63,751 nucleotides of DNA from Candidatus Kuenenia stuttgartensis. Its GTDB lineage: Bacteria > Planctomycetota > Planctomycetia > Planctomycetales > Planctomycetaceae. Below the pieces are notes generated by a model. It was not told the origin of the DNA and did not search any database. It saw only the letters and a list, made by a program, of their open reading frames with translations. The stretch spans positions 1 to 63,751 of the forward strand of contig CAMDPK010000020.1 in NCBI GenBank assembly GCA_945904015.1, written 5' to 3'. Both the position numbers and the translations under genes were made by a program. Shown here in pieces: positions 44,768 to 54,870 of the stretch; position 1 is the stretch's first letter, and every line of letters starts with the position of its first letter.

Positions 44768-46117
44768 ATGTCCCAACGGATTCTGAGCATCTCTGGCCTG
44801 CGAGGCGTGATCGGCGACGGACTCGATCCGCAGTTCCTCGTCGAGTTCGCGATGGCGCTCGGCACGCTGGCCGACGGCGGCACGGTCGTGCTGTCTCGCG
44901 ATGGACGATCGACCGGCGAGATGGTGCGGCACGCGGTCGTCGCGGGTTTGCTCGCCACCGGTTGCAAGGTACTCGATGCTGGCATCGCGACGACGCCAAC
45001 CTGCGGGGTGCTCGTGAGACATCACAACGCCGCTGGCGGTTTGCAGATCACCGCCAGCCACAATCCGATCCAATGGAATGGACTGAAACCGTTCTCTCGC
45101 GCCGGTGCGGTGTTGAACGCGGCTCAAGGCGAAGAGCTGCTTCGCATCCTCAACAGCAAGTCGTTCAAGCTGGTCGGATGGGAGAAGCTCGGAACCGTCG
45201 AAGTGCTCGACAACGCGGCGGCACCGCACATCGAGCGAGTCCTCTCGCTGGTCGACGTCGCGGCGATTCGGAGTCGGCGATTCAAAGTCGTCCTCGACTG
45301 CAATCACGGTTCCGGCGGAGTTGCGACGCCGCAGTTGCTCGATGCACTCGGCTGCGAAGTGACCGTGCTCGGCGGAACGCCTGACGGACAATTCGAGCAT
45401 GTGCCGGAACCGATCGCGGCCAACCTCACGGGGCTGTGCGACGTGGTGAAACAACTCGGAGCCGATGTCGGTTTCGCGCAAGACCCGGACGCCGACCGTC
45501 TGGCGATCGTCGATGAAACCGGTCGGTACATCGGCGAGGAACTGACGCTCGCGCTGTGTGCCGATTTCGTGCTGGCGACTCGCAAAGGCCCGTTCGTCGT
45601 CAACGGCTCGACCAGCCGAGTCACCGCCGACATCGCCACCAAGCATGGCTGCCCGTTCTTCCGCTCGCACGTCGGCGAAGCGAACGTCGTCACCAAGATG
45701 AACGAAGTCGGAGCGGTCTTCGGCGGCGAAGGAAACGGCGGCGTCATCGACCCGCAAGTCGGCTTCGTCCGCGACAGCTTCGCGTCAATGGCCTACGTCT
45801 TGAACGGTTTGGCTCAGAGTGGTCGCAAGTTGTCGAACTGGGCCGACTCGCTGCCGCAGTACACGATCGTCAAAGACAAGCTCGAATGTCCGCGCGAGCG
45901 AGTCGGTGCGGCGTGTGCCGCGCTGCGATCCGAGTTCGGCGACGCGACCGCTCAAGAGGGAGACGGCTTGCGGCTCGACTGGCCCGATCGCTGGGTGCAA
46001 GTCCGAGCCAGCAACACCGAGCCGATCATCCGCGTCATCGCCGAAGCCCCGACAGGTGACACCGCGCGCGGGCTTTGCGCGCGAGCGGTCGAGATCGTCC
46101 AACAAGCCGTGAGGTAG
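44768..46117 (+). CDS. Phosphohexomutase (GlmM/phosphomannomutase family)
   Basis: A 449-residue alpha-D-phosphohexomutase. Catalytic serine loop TASHNP (about 95-100), metal loop DPDADR, sugar-recognition loop GGEGNGGVI and phosphate loop [11 protein letters not shown] are all present in order. Length and the GLRGVIG start fit the phosphoglucosamine mutase/phosphomannomutase group; which sugar is used cannot be read from sequence. GGAGA lies about 6 bases before the ATG. The SDR gene follows after 4 bp, which may indicate co-transcription. Confidence 0.88.
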   Translation: MSQRILSISGLRGVIGDGLDPQFLVEFAMALGTLADGGTVVLSRDGRSTGEMVRHAVVAGLLATGCKVLDAGIATTPTCGVLVRHHNAAGGLQITASHNPIQWNGLKPFSRAGAVLNAAQGEELLRILNSKSFKLVGWEKLGTVEVLDNAAAPHIERVLSLVDVAAIRSRRFKVVLDCNHGSGGVATPQLLDALGCEVTVLGGTPDGQFEHVPEPIAANLTGLCDVVKQLGADVGFAQDPDADRLAIVDETGRYIGEELTLALCADFVLATRKGPFVVNGSTSRVTADIATKHGCPFFRSHVGEANVVTKMNEVGAVFGGEGNGGVIDPQVGFVRDSFASMAYVLNGLAQSGRKLSNWADSLPQYTIVKDKLECPRERVGAACAALRSEFGDATAQEGDGLRLDWPDRWVQVRASNTEPIIRVIAEAPTGDTARGLCARAVEIVQQAVR

Positions 46118-46121
46118 CAGC

Positions 46122-46886
46122 ATGGAGATCACCGGCCGCACGATTCTGATTTCCGGCGGTAGTTCGGGATTGGGTGCCGCTTGCGTGCGGCGTCTGATCG
46201 GTCACGGTGCGAATGTCGTGATCGCGGATTTGTCCGAAGCAGGAAGGTTGCTGGCCGAGTCGCTCGGATCGCACGCCGCATTCGCTCCGACCGACGTCAC
46301 GTCCGAAGCCGATGTGCAACGAGCGGTCGCGCTCGCCGAGCAGCAGTTCGGCGGACTTCACGGTGCCGTCACATGTGCCGGAATCCTGCAAGCCGAACGA
46401 GTCGTCGGCCGTGACGGAGCCGCGTCGCTCGCGGCGTTTCAGCGAGTCATCAACGTCAATCTGATTGGCACATTCAACGTCGTGCGTCTCGCGGCGGAGG
46501 CCATCTCGAAGCAGTCACCCGGACCCGATGGAGAACGAGGCGTGATTGTCATGACCTCATCCGTCGCAGCCGAAGAAGGACAGATCGGGCAAGCAGCGTA
46601 TTCGGCCTCGAAGGGAGGGGTCGCGGCGATGACGTTGCCGCTAGCTCGCGACTTGGCACGTTCCGGCATTCGCGTCATCAGTATCGCGCCCGGAGTGTTC
46701 GAGACGCCGATGGTGCAAGCCGCTCCCGAAGCGGTTCGCAAATCGCTGGCCGAGCAGATTCCGTTTCCGGCACGTCTCGGACAGCCGGATGAGTTCGCCG
46801 CGTTGGTCGAACATGCGTTTGAGAACCGGATGCTCAACGGCACCGTCGTGCGGATCGACGGAGCGATACGGATGGGACCACGGTGA
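46122..46886 (+). CDS. SDR dehydrogenase, type 2 3-hydroxyacyl-CoA dehydrogenase-like
   Basis: A classical short-chain dehydrogenase of 254 residues with the NAD loop [11 protein letters not shown] (10-20), the Asp of VVIADLS favouring NAD(H), and the Ser..Tyr-x-x-x-Lys active site ([14 protein letters not shown]). The insert [20 protein letters not shown] and end [19 protein letters not shown] resemble HSD17B10-type enzymes acting on 3-hydroxy-2-methylbutyryl-CoA and other hydroxyacyl-CoAs. The facing acyl-CoA genes support this substrate type. GAGG lies 7 bases upstream. Exact substrate is inferred. Confidence 0.8.
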   Translation: MEITGRTILISGGSSGLGAACVRRLIGHGANVVIADLSEAGRLLAESLGSHAAFAPTDVTSEADVQRAVALAEQQFGGLHGAVTCAGILQAERVVGRDGAASLAAFQRVINVNLIGTFNVVRLAAEAISKQSPGPDGERGVIVMTSSVAAEEGQIGQAAYSASKGGVAAMTLPLARDLARSGIRVISIAPGVFETPMVQAAPEAVRKSLAEQIPFPARLGQPDEFAALVEHAFENRMLNGTVVRIDGAIRMGPR

Positions 46887-46892
46887 AGTTTC

Positions 46893-46974
46893 GGCGAGCG
46901 GAGGACGTCAGTCCTCCGAGTCCTCGAAATCGTTGAAGCCAACTCACTCGGAGGACTGACGTCCTCCGCTCGCC
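46893..46974. repeat. GCGAGC hairpin pair at the acyl-CoA dehydrogenase 3' end
   Basis: Arms GGCGAGCGGAGGACGTCAGT (46893) and its inverse ending 46974, each with GGAGGAC-gtca-GTCCTCC. The right arm encodes the last residues ([10 protein letters not shown]) and adjoins the stop of the acyl-CoA dehydrogenase gene. Also lies between two convergent genes and may end both transcripts. Confidence 0.9.
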
Positions 46975-48734
46975 ACGCGCCGCAACTGTGCGTCGTCGTT
47001 GTTCTTCAGGCCCATCAGCTCGTCGTCAATTCTCCGAGCCGACATCGACAGAAAGTAAATTGCCGTTTGCACGCGACGATCCAACTCGTCCGACGGCAAT
47101 CGCAAGTCGGTCATTTCAGAATCGATCCGGCTGAGGACGCAGGCCGAAGCGAACAGTTCCATCGCCGTCCAAGCCAGGCGTTCTTGATCGAGTTGCCGCT
47201 CCAACACCTCTTCGCGATGCCGGAACAACGTCCGTTGCGCGGCGAGTCCGAGACGGTGAATGCGGCGACTCAGTTCATCGGCTGCCGGCCGCAGCAATGG
47301 CGAGCGCACCGAAACGGCCGGAGATTGCAGGCGATACGCGACTTGATCTGAGACGAAGCGACCAATGATTCCCAAGCCGCTCCAGGGACGTTTCGCGGCG
47401 TCGGCCACGCTCTTCAAGCGCAGTCCCGGTCCTCGCAGGCCGGTCAGCGCGATGAACGACGTCAGCACTTCGTTCGCCCCTTCGCCGATCTGATTGATGC
47501 GGGCGTCGCGCAGCATTCGTTCCAGCGGCCGGTCGGTGAAGTACGCGGCACCGCCGTGAATCTGGAAGGCATCGTTGACCATCGTCCACAGGACTTCGGT
47601 GCTGTAGACCTTCAGCATCGCGGTTTCGAGCATGTAGTCTTCGAGGCCACGGTCGATCAGGCTGGCGGTGATTGTCGTCATCGCTTCCATCGCGTAAGTC
47701 CACGCGGCCATGCGAGCGAGTTTTTTCTGGACGAGCTCAAACTCACCGAGCGTGCGACCGAACTGACGCCGCGTCCGAGCATGCTCGGTCGCGAGTCGCA
47801 AGCAGGTCTTTGCAGCGCCGGTGCAGCAGGCTCCGAACGTCGTGCGGCCGAAGTCGAGCACCGTCAGCGCGACCTTCAATCCTTTGCCGAGCGGGCCGAG
47901 AATGTTCGCGGCAGGGACACGCATATTCTCGAACGCCAGCCGAGCCGTCGCGGTCCCGCGAATCCCGACCTTCGGCATGCGAGCTTCGACGACTTTGAAA
48001 CCTGGCATGTCGGGAGTGACCAGGAACGCCGTGACCGATGTGCCGCTGCGCCCCGCATTCGGTGTGCGAGCCATCACGGTCAGGACATCGGCGATCGCGC
48101 CGTTGGTGATGTACCGCTTCTCGCCGTTGAGCACGAAGTCTCCATCGCTGGTCGGTGTCGCGGAGGTCTGAACGTTGGAAGCATCCGACCCGGCTTCAGG
48201 CTCCGTGAGTGCGAATGCCGCGAGCTTTTGAGCGCTGACGAGTTCAGGGAGCCAGCGCCGCTTCTGCTCATCAGTGCCGAACAGCAGCAGCGCGCGGATG
48301 CCGATCGAATGATGCGCATTGACGAAAATCGACGTCGCACTGCACCGACCGCCGATCTCTTCGAGGACTCGGCAATACGCCATCTGCGAGAAGCCGCGAC
48401 CACCGACCTCGGCCGGTGCCGTCATCCCCAGCACGCCGAGCCGCGCCAGGCCGTCGATCACCTCGCGCGGGATGTCCGCCTCACGGTCGATCCGTTCGGG
48501 ATCGAGATGCTCATCACAGAATTTCTTGAGCTCCGACAACGACTGCTCCGTTTGAGCCTGCTCGGCGTCGGACAGTCGCGGGTACGGAAAGATCCAATCG
48601 GCGACGAACTTGCCCCAGAACAACCCCTTGCCGATGCCCAGGTGCTGCGGCACCGAGGCCAGCAACTCCTCGGCCTGTTTGATTTGCTGTTCGCGCTGCT
48701 GGCGGAAATCCGTGGTGGAACTGGTCGCGTTCAT
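46944..48734 (-). CDS. Acyl-CoA dehydrogenase family protein
   Basis: A 596-residue FAD enzyme, longer than the usual 380-400, with an added C-terminal region as in very-long-chain-type members. Motifs: [39 protein letters not shown]-like [13 protein letters not shown], and [20 protein letters not shown] with [14 protein letters not shown] 48734 with AGGG 9 bases upstream is preferred over TTG 48761. The stop overlaps nothing, but the final ten residues come from the repeat at 46893-46974. It overlaps the enoyl-CoA hydratase gene by 4 bp, so the acyl-CoA genes are one operon. Confidence 0.9.
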   Translation of the reverse strand: MNATSSTTDFRQQREQQIKQAEELLASVPQHLGIGKGLFWGKFVADWIFPYPRLSDAEQAQTEQSLSELKKFCDEHLDPERIDREADIPREVIDGLARLGVLGMTAPAEVGGRGFSQMAYCRVLEEIGGRCSATSIFVNAHHSIGIRALLLFGTDEQKRRWLPELVSAQKLAAFALTEPEAGSDASNVQTSATPTSDGDFVLNGEKRYITNGAIADVLTVMARTPNAGRSGTSVTAFLVTPDMPGFKVVEARMPKVGIRGTATARLAFENMRVPAANILGPLGKGLKVALTVLDFGRTTFGACCTGAAKTCLRLATEHARTRRQFGRTLGEFELVQKKLARMAAWTYAMEAMTTITASLIDRGLEDYMLETAMLKVYSTEVLWTMVNDAFQIHGGAAYFTDRPLERMLRDARINQIGEGANEVLTSFIALTGLRGPGLRLKSVADAAKRPWSGLGIIGRFVSDQVAYRLQSPAVSVRSPLLRPAADELSRRIHRLGLAAQRTLFRHREEVLERQLDQERLAWTAMELFASACVLSRIDSEMTDLRLPSDELDRRVQTAIYFLSMSARRIDDELMGLKNNDDAQLRRVASGGRQSSE

Positions 48735-49519
48735 GGTGTCGTCCCTGTTGACGGAGTCCAATTCGGAGGTCGTTTATCCAGAAAGGCTGCCGCCCCTTCG
48801 CTAGCTTCTTCGCCGCGGCGTGCCTGCAAGTGCGAGGCGATGAACTCCTCGATGCGCTCGTCTGCTTCGAGGTTCGCGTGCAGATTGAGCAGCCGTTTCG
48901 TTTGCCGTACCGATTCCGGCCCACCCAAGAGAATCGTCCTCGCCAGCCGCTCAGCTTCGGCGAGCACCTGCTCGGCTGTGACCACGTGCTGCACGAGGCC
49001 CATCTTTTTTGCTCGTTTCGCCGAGATCAATTCGCCGAGCAAGAACAGCTCGCGCACGTCGCCGTCTCGCAGCTTGCCGCACAGCACGGTCGAGACCAAC
49101 GCCGGCACCAATCCGCGGCGCACCTCCGGGAATCCGATCTTGAGGTTATCGGCCGCGACCACCAGATCGCACGCCGCCATCAAGCCTGCTCCGCCCGCGA
49201 TCGCGCCGCCATGAGCCGCGCAGATCGTGATCAACGACGTTTCGCGAATCGTGCTCAGCGATCGCTTCACCCATTCGGCTGACGAGTCGATCAACTGCGG
49301 GTCCGCCGCCTCCTGCAAATCCAGCCCCGCGCAAAACGCTGGCCCGGCACCGCGCAGGATCAGCACTCGCTCGCGCGGATCGGCGGCCAGACTTTGAACG
49401 GCTTCGCACAGCTCGCGCATCAGCGCGATGCTCAGTGCGTTTCGCCGTTCCGGCCGATTCAAGGTGACGATCGAAACACCCGGCTCCAGCGGTTCGACAA
49501 GAACGAGCGGCACAGTCAT
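48731..49519 (-). CDS. Enoyl-CoA hydratase/methylglutaconyl-CoA hydratase-like
   Basis: A crotonase-fold enzyme of 262 residues. Oxyanion-hole segments RRNALS and AFCAGLDLQE, then HGGAIAGGAGLMAACDLVVA, are typical. Glu/Asp catalytic positions lie in PEVRRGLVPALVS. The ATG (49519) overlaps the AtuA-like gene stop, and its own stop overlaps the acyl-CoA dehydrogenase start. Next to a carboxyltransferase and AtuA-like gene it could hydrate methylglutaconyl-CoA (leucine route) or the isohexenyl analogue (terpene route). Confidence 0.88.
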   Translation of the reverse strand: MTVPLVLVEPLEPGVSIVTLNRPERRNALSIALMRELCEAVQSLAADPRERVLILRGAGPAFCAGLDLQEAADPQLIDSSAEWVKRSLSTIRETSLITICAAHGGAIAGGAGLMAACDLVVAADNLKIGFPEVRRGLVPALVSTVLCGKLRDGDVRELFLLGELISAKRAKKMGLVQHVVTAEQVLAEAERLARTILLGGPESVRQTKRLLNLHANLEADERIEEFIASHLQARRGEEASEGAAAFLDKRPPNWTPSTGTTP

Positions 49520-51315
49520 GGTTGGTCTCCGGGCCACGGCATCTCCAACAGCGCTTGGCCGAGCGCCTTGCCTTGAGCATCAACTCGCAACGGTCGAGAC
49601 AAAATGCCCTTCACCACAAAGTTGAGCGCGTGCAAGTTCGGCAACTCGTAGCGGATCACTTCCAGAACTCCCATCGAAGCGAAGAATTCGCCAACACGTT
49701 CGGCCGTCAGTTGAGCAAGCAGCAGGTCGTAGCTCTCCGGCGTGCGAGCCACGACACCGATATTCGCTCCCGTCCCTTTGTCGCCGCTGCGCGCGTAGGC
49801 AAGGTCGCCGAGACGGGACGGTCGCTGTGACGTAGGGTGGAACCAGCGCAGCGCCGGCCCACCATTGGAAACCATCGCGGTGGGCCGGCGCTGCGCTGGT
49901 CCCACCCTACGGGCTCCCTCGGAAACCAACTCGACGCGCGGCTGGACGAGATCGCGGGCAATCAAACAAGGCCAGTACCGAAACACTGGCTTCGGGTGCG
50001 GCCGGCCTTCGGCGTAACCGGTTGTGCCCTGCGGACCGGCTGTAACCAGCGGCATCAACTCGCGAGCGAAACACTCGACTGCCGGCCGATCGTCGGCTTC
50101 GACGGCGATTCGCAAGACGGTTTCGAGGAATTGCGATTCGTCGATGGTGCTTGGCACGGCGGGGATGCACGCGCCGGTGCCGAGACACTCGATGAACGAA
50201 TCCCGCAGCTCGAAGCCCGCGTTGCGAACTCGTTGCAGCACAATCTCACCAGCGCGGCGAGCTTTCGTGACCGCGTTTCGGCCGAAGATCGTCAGCGTCC
50301 CGGCCGCGCGAAAGCCATCTCGATACGTCGCACTGACTTTCAATGTTCCCGGAGCCGGCCGCCCACGAGCGCCGCTGACTCGCACGCGGTCGTTGCCCAA
50401 GTCCTGAACCGTCAGCGATTGAAACGAGACGGTGACATCCGGGCTGAGATATTCGTCTGGATTGCCGATCTCGTAGACGAGCTGTTCCTTCACGGTTCGC
50501 TCATCGACGCAGCCGCCCGTGTTCGCTGGTTTGGTGACGATGCACGAGCCGTCCTCGTTCACTTCGACGATCGGGAAACTGAGGTCCGCCGTGTCCGGCA
50601 TCTCCAGCCAGTCGGTCGAGATGCCACCCGTGACTTGCACGCCACATTCAATCAAGTGCCCGGCAACGGTCGCTCCGGCGAGTCGATCCCAGTCGGTCAG
50701 CGACCAGCCGAAGTGATGCACGCACGGAGCCACCGTCAGCGACGGATCGGCGATGCGACCGGTGATGACGATGTCCGCTCCGAGTCGCAACGCCTCGACA
50801 ATCGGAGCCGCACCGACGTAGGCGTTCGCCGTGACGAGCCGATCTCGCACAGCGGACAACGACTGACCCGAATCCAGGTTCGCAAATTTGAGATTTGAAA
50901 TTTGAGATTTGAAATTTGAGATTTCGGATTCGACATTCCCGCGCAGCAGTTCCAGCACGTCGTCGCCGCTCACGACTGCGATCGTCAGAGGGGGACATCC
51001 CGCCTGAGCGAGTGCCGCGACACAGGCCGCTGCGCAGCCCTGCGGATTCAGACCGCCGGCGTTCGTCACGATTCGGCAGCGGCCACCGCTCTGGAAATAA
51101 TCCGCCAGCGATCGCACGACTTCGACGAAGTCGCGTGCGTAGCCAGCCTGCGGATCGCGTTCGCGTTGCACGGCCATGATCGACAGCGACACTTCGGCGA
51201 GATAGTCGAGCGTCAGATAATCCAACTCCGGCTCGCGAGCCAACAGTTCCGCCGCCGCGCTGCCGCGATCTCCCCAAAAGCCCTGGGCGTTGCCGATGCG
51301 AACGACGGACGACAT
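49516..51315 (-). CDS. AtuA-like protein (acyclic terpene utilization family, DUF1446)
   Basis: A 599-residue protein. The AtuA/DUF1446 domain covers about 1-450 (VRIGNAQGFWGDRGSAAAEL, IVTNAGGLNPQGCA, VITGRIADPSLTVAP). A small C-terminal ferredoxin-like AtuA domain follows (about 490-590, DLAYARSGDKGTGANIG). AtuA-type genes belong to acyclic isoprenoid or branched acyl-CoA degradation in Pseudomonas, but the reaction is not established. Two repeats are translated in frame: a 14-bp AT-rich tandem (50884-50924) and an inverted pair (49832-49910) exactly between the two domains. Overlaps the hydratase gene by 4 bp. Confidence 0.85.
   Translation of the reverse strand: MSSVVRIGNAQGFWGDRGSAAAELLAREPELDYLTLDYLAEVSLSIMAVQRERDPQAGYARDFVEVVRSLADYFQSGGRCRIVTNAGGLNPQGCAAACVAALAQAGCPPLTIAVVSGDDVLELLRGNVESEISNFKSQISNLKFANLDSGQSLSAVRDRLVTANAYVGAAPIVEALRLGADIVITGRIADPSLTVAPCVHHFGWSLTDWDRLAGATVAGHLIECGVQVTGGISTDWLEMPDTADLSFPIVEVNEDGSCIVTKPANTGGCVDERTVKEQLVYEIGNPDEYLSPDVTVSFQSLTVQDLGNDRVRVSGARGRPAPGTLKVSATYRDGFRAAGTLTIFGRNAVTKARRAGEIVLQRVRNAGFELRDSFIECLGTGACIPAVPSTIDESQFLETVLRIAVEADDRPAVECFARELMPLVTAGPQGTTGYAEGRPHPKPVFRYWPCLIARDLVQPRVELVSEGARRVGPAQRRPTAMVSNGGPALRWFHPTSQRPSRLGDLAYARSGDKGTGANIGVVARTPESYDLLLAQLTAERVGEFFASMGVLEVIRYELPNLHALNFVVKGILSRPLRVDAQGKALGQALLEMPWPGDQP
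49832..49910. repeat. GTAG-headed 32-bp inverted pair in the AtuA-like gene
   Basis: Arms 49832-49863 and 49879-49910 are inverted copies with one mismatch; each is GTAG plus a hairpin with GGTGG at one end, CCACC at the other and GCGC-a-GCGC at the tip. Encodes RRVGPAQRRPTAMVSNGGPA in the linker between the two AtuA domains. Confidence 0.95.
50884..50924. repeat. AT-rich 14-bp tandem repeat in the AtuA-like gene
   Basis: Three near-perfect copies of AAATTTGAGATTTG in an otherwise GC-rich gene. 42 bp keeps the reading frame and encodes EISNFKSQISNLKF. Base composition is plainly foreign to the gene. Confidence 0.9.
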
Positions 51316-51327
51316 TTTCAGATTCCT

Positions 51328-52986
51328 TCACACCTGCCAAACGCCGGTTCGAAACGGCGGCTTCTCTCGCTGACTCGGCAACACGTCCAGCGCCATCTTC
51401 AGCCACATGCGGGTTTCGACGGGCGAGATGATCGCGTCCACCCAACCGCGAGCGGCTCCGTAGCGGATGTCGGTTTGCTGCTCGTAGCTCTGCCGGATCG
51501 AATCGCGCAGCTCGGCGATTTCTGTCTCAGCAAGTTTGCGGCCGGTGCGTTCGGCGTCGCGCACTCGGAGCGTCAGCAAAGTCTCGGCCGCTTGAGCGGC
51601 TCCCATCACCGCGTACCGAGCGCTCGGCCAGGCGAGGATCAGCCACGGGTCGTAGGCTTTGCCGCACAGAGCGTAGTTGCCGGCTCCGAACGAGCCACCG
51701 ACGATGACCGTCAGCTTCGGCACAACCGAGTTGCTGACGACATTCACCAGCTTCGCTCCGGCGCGGATGATGCCTGACTGCTCGGCCTGCTTACCGACCA
51801 TGAAACCTTGCACGTCTTGCAGGAAGATCAGCGGCAAACCGGATTGGTTGCAGTCCATGATGAAACGAGCGGCCTTCTCGGCACTGTCGGGGTACAGCAC
51901 GCCGCCGTATTCGAGTTCGCCGCGCCGCGATTTGCTGCGCGTCCGCTGATTGGCCACGATCCCGACCGAATGCCCGCCAATCTTCGCGAACGCGGCGACG
52001 ATCGTCTGTCCGTACTCCGGTTTGAACTCTTGCAGCGAGTCCCGATCGATGAGGCATTCCAACACATGCCGCATGTCGTATTCCGAGCGACCGTCAGTCG
52101 GCACGAGGTCCAGCAGTTCGTTCGGATCGCGCGCGGTCTCTGTACTAACCCGAAGCGTTAGCGAGGGCGAGCGGCCATCGACGTCGTTCGCGGATTCGCC
52201 CTCGCTGACGCTTCGGGTTACTACGGCACGCTCATCGTCCAGTAGTTCGAGGAGTCGTCGCAGTCGAACGAGCGCCGCGTGATCGTCCGGTTCGCGGAAG
52301 TCGACGGTGCCGCTGATCGCGGCGTGCATCTCAGCGCCGCCGAGTTCTTCGGGATCGGCCTCTTGCCCGATCGCCGCCTTGACCAGCGCGGGTCCGGCCA
52401 GGAAGAGCTGACTCCCATCGGTCATCACGACGGTGTCGCAGAGCACGGGAAGGTACGCTCCGCCCGCGACACAGTTGCCCATCACGGCCGCGTACTGCGG
52501 GATGCCCTCGGCCGAGAGCACTGCGTTGTTGCGGAAGATGCGGCCGAAGTCGTCCTCGTCCGGGAAGATTTCATCTTGCAGCGGCAGGAACACGCCCGAC
52601 GAATCGACGAGGTACACGAGCGGCAGCCGGAAGCGAGAAGCGATGCGTTGTGCTCGCAGAAACTTTTTGACTGACTGCGGAAACATCGCTCCCGCTTTGA
52701 CCGTCGCATCGTTCGCGATCACGACGCACGGCCGGCCGCTGATGCGACCGACTCCGATGACCACTCCGGCCGCCGGCACGTCACCCCATTCCGAGTACAT
52801 GCCCCACGCCGCCCACAAGCCGAGTTCGCGGAACGGCGTGCCGGGATCGAGCAACTCCGCGATCCGCTCGCGAGCCGTCAGCCGACCGAGCTTGCGCTGC
52901 CGAGCGACTCCGGCCTCGCGGCCTCCTTCGCGAAGCTGCTGCTCTTGCTGTTCCAGATCGCGAATCAAATCACGCTGCGTGGACAA
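51328..52986 (-). CDS. Acyl-CoA carboxylase, carboxyltransferase subunit
   Basis: A 552-residue biotin-dependent carboxyltransferase of the methylcrotonyl/propionyl/geranyl-CoA carboxylase beta group. N-half: LTARERIAELLDPGTPFREL, GVIGVGRISGRP, YLVDSSGVFLPLQDE, NCVAGGAYLP. C-half: GVLYPDSAEKAARFI, IFLQDVQGFMVGKQAE, GGSFGAGNYALCG. The residues around VFLPLQDEIFPD resemble methylcrotonyl-CoA carboxylase more than propionyl-CoA carboxylase. A repeat pair (52146-52220) adds about 26 in-frame residues (VVTRSVSEGESAN...) exactly between the two halves. The biotin carboxylase/BCCP subunit gene is not in the window. Confidence 0.9.
   Translation of the reverse strand: MSTQRDLIRDLEQQEQQLREGGREAGVARQRKLGRLTARERIAELLDPGTPFRELGLWAAWGMYSEWGDVPAAGVVIGVGRISGRPCVVIANDATVKAGAMFPQSVKKFLRAQRIASRFRLPLVYLVDSSGVFLPLQDEIFPDEDDFGRIFRNNAVLSAEGIPQYAAVMGNCVAGGAYLPVLCDTVVMTDGSQLFLAGPALVKAAIGQEADPEELGGAEMHAAISGTVDFREPDDHAALVRLRRLLELLDDERAVVTRSVSEGESANDVDGRSPSLTLRVSTETARDPNELLDLVPTDGRSEYDMRHVLECLIDRDSLQEFKPEYGQTIVAAFAKIGGHSVGIVANQRTRSKSRRGELEYGGVLYPDSAEKAARFIMDCNQSGLPLIFLQDVQGFMVGKQAEQSGIIRAGAKLVNVVSNSVVPKLTVIVGGSFGAGNYALCGKAYDPWLILAWPSARYAVMGAAQAAETLLTLRVRDAERTGRKLAETEIAELRDSIRQSYEQQTDIRYGAARGWVDAIISPVETRMWLKMALDVLPSQREKPPFRTGVWQV
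52146..52220. repeat. TRSVSEG-family hairpin pair in the carboxyltransferase gene
   Basis: Arms 52146-52170 and 52196-52220 are 25-bp inverted copies with one mismatch (TAACCCGAAGCG..AGCGAGGG). In frame at the boundary of the two carboxyltransferase halves. Confidence 0.95.
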
Positions 52987-53064
52987 GTCATTGGCTCCTC
53001 AGCGGGCAGTGTAGCCGCCACCAAACTAACTCGAAGCGCCAGCGAGGGCGTTCTTGAAGTTGCG

Positions 53065-53275
53065 CTTTCGTCCCGAAGGGGCAGGAATATGCCAGCCCAG
53101 GGCAACGCCCTGGGTATCGAATGTAGGACGTTCATTGAAGCCCTGAAGGGGCGAAACATCCGACACAAAGAGTGAGAGTTTCGCCCTTTCAGGGCTCTGG
53201 ATTTTCTTCTGTTCCCCAACCCAGGGCGTTGCCCTGGGCTGGCATATCGCTGCCCCGTTGGGGCGGAGCCACAAA
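53065..53275. repeat. Compound inverted repeat with GCCCAGGGC hairpins
   Basis: The 317-bp gap 52987-53303 holds no gene. GCCCAGGGCAACGCCCTGGG at about 53095 is a hairpin, and its counterpart near 53219 is inverted. Flanking ATATGCCAGC, CCCTGAAGGGGCGAAAC and CCCCGTTGGGGCGGA stretches are also mirrored, making arms of about 50 bp around an inner inverted pair. A single TRSVSEG-type arm lies at about 53025-53051. Confidence 0.85.
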
Positions 53276-53303
53276 AGTGCATCACCAAATCGAGCGTCTT
53301 GGG

Positions 53304-54749
53304 TTAGCGGCCTGTCCCTGCGAACAAATTGACGAACTCGTGAACCGGCAGCGCGTCGAGCCGACCCGTGTCAGCGAACAATTCGAGCAGTCGTTGAACT
53401 CGTTCCGGCGAGAAGCGCGTCCCGGCGTTGTGCTGAAACTTGTCTCGCAACATCGGCACGGCGGCCGAGCGGCGGCGGCGATGGCCGATGGGGTACTCGA
53501 CTTCGACTCGCTCGGTCGTTGAACCGTCGGCGAACGCGATCTGAATCGCGTTCGCGATCGAGCGTTTGTCGGGATCGAGGTACTCGCGCGAGTATCTTGG
53601 TTCCTCGACGACTTCCATCCGGTCGCGAAGTTGGTCTATCAGCGGATCGGCAGCGGCCGAGTCTTCGTAGTCCTCGGCTGTCAGATTTCCGCGCAACAAT
53701 CCGACGGCCACCATGTACTGCAAGCAGTGATCGCGATCGGCCGGGTTTCGCAGCGGGCCAGTCTTGCTGATGATCCGCAGAGCCGACTCGTGCGACTCGA
53801 TGCGAATGCTCGCGATGTCCTGCCAGCGGTCGCGCACTTGCGGATGCAACGAGACGGCCGCTTCGACCGCCGTCTGAGCGTGAAACTCAGCCGGGTACGA
53901 AACCTTGAAGAGAATGTTCTCCATGACGTAACCGCCCAGCGGACGACCGAGCACCAGTGTCTTGCCCCGCAGGGCGACATCCTGAAAGCCCCACCGCTTC
54001 GCCGAGAGCGCCGTCGAGTAGCCCATCTCTCCGGCCATCGTCCACAGCGCGAGTTGCACGCCACGCCGTGTCGCATCGCCGGCCGCCCAGCTCTTGCGCG
54101 AGCCGGTGTTCGGCCAATGTCGATATGTTCGCAACGCTCCGCCGTCCAGCCACGCATTGCTGACCGCGTCGAGCACTTGCTGCCGCGATCCTCCCAGCAT
54201 CCGCGTGACCACGGCCGTCGTCGCGATTCGCACAAGGATCACATGATCGAGACCAACTCGGTTGAAGGCATTCTCCAGAGCGAGCACTCCCTGAATTTCA
54301 TACGCCTGAATCGCTGCGGTCAGCACGTCGCGCACGAATAGCGGCGGCTTGCCACCAGCAGCACGCTGTCGGCTGAGGTAGTCGGCACAGGCCAAGATGC
54401 CGCCGAAGTTGTCGGACGGATGCCCCCACTCGGCCGCCAGCCAAGTGTCGTTGTAATCCAGCCAGCGGATCATCGTGCCAAGATTAAAAGCCGCCTGCAC
54501 GGGGTCCAACTTCCAATCCGTGCCGATGACGCGAGAACCGCTGAGCAACACCGCGTTCGGCACGACCGGCCCCAGCAACTTCGTGCATTCGGGAAAGTTC
54601 AGAGCCAGCAACGCGCAACCCAGGCTATCCATGAGGCACAGCCGAGCGGTCGCTTGGGCCTCGTCACTGAAAGCCCTCTCGGTGGTGGCGTAGTCAGCGA
54701 TCTCGGCCAGCAAGGCATCTGGAGGGAGTGAAGAAGGACTCGCGGTCAT
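53304..54749 (-). CDS. prpD: MmgE/PrpD family 2-methylcitrate dehydratase
   Basis: A 481-residue MmgE/PrpD protein that would dehydrate 2-methylcitrate to 2-methyl-cis-aconitate. Typical blocks: [70 protein letters not shown] 54749 is preferred to the longer frame from 54803, which would read through the divergent promoter region of prpB. Head-to-head with prpB across 121 bp, with prpC following, so all three steps between propionyl-CoA and pyruvate plus succinate are encoded except the isomerase/aconitase. Confidence 0.9.
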   Translation of the reverse strand: MTASPSSLPPDALLAEIADYATTERAFSDEAQATARLCLMDSLGCALLALNFPECTKLLGPVVPNAVLLSGSRVIGTDWKLDPVQAAFNLGTMIRWLDYNDTWLAAEWGHPSDNFGGILACADYLSRQRAAGGKPPLFVRDVLTAAIQAYEIQGVLALENAFNRVGLDHVILVRIATTAVVTRMLGGSRQQVLDAVSNAWLDGGALRTYRHWPNTGSRKSWAAGDATRRGVQLALWTMAGEMGYSTALSAKRWGFQDVALRGKTLVLGRPLGGYVMENILFKVSYPAEFHAQTAVEAAVSLHPQVRDRWQDIASIRIESHESALRIISKTGPLRNPADRDHCLQYMVAVGLLRGNLTAEDYEDSAAADPLIDQLRDRMEVVEEPRYSREYLDPDKRSIANAIQIAFADGSTTERVEVEYPIGHRRRRSAAVPMLRDKFQHNAGTRFSPERVQRLLELFADTGRLDALPVHEFVNLFAGTGR

Positions 54750-54791
54750 GGTCGGTCTTGTCGAAAGAGAAAAATCCGGCAGGGACATTTG

Positions 54792-54830
54792 CCCGCCGAG
54801 CACGCCACTCAGCGGCGGGGGGAATATACT
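54792..54830 (+). promoter_or_regulatory. Candidate prpB promoter and inverted repeat in the divergent gap
   Basis: The 121-bp region between prpD and prpB contains CCCGCCG (54792) facing CGGCGGG (54813) and, just after, TATACT (54825-54830) as a possible -10 box 41 bp before the prpB ATG. No clear -35 box is seen. The inverted repeat could bind a regulator of both genes. Weak evidence. Confidence 0.3.
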
Positions 54831-54870
54831 GCCCGCGAGTCGTTTTGTCGGTCACGGTTCCAGGTGGCTC

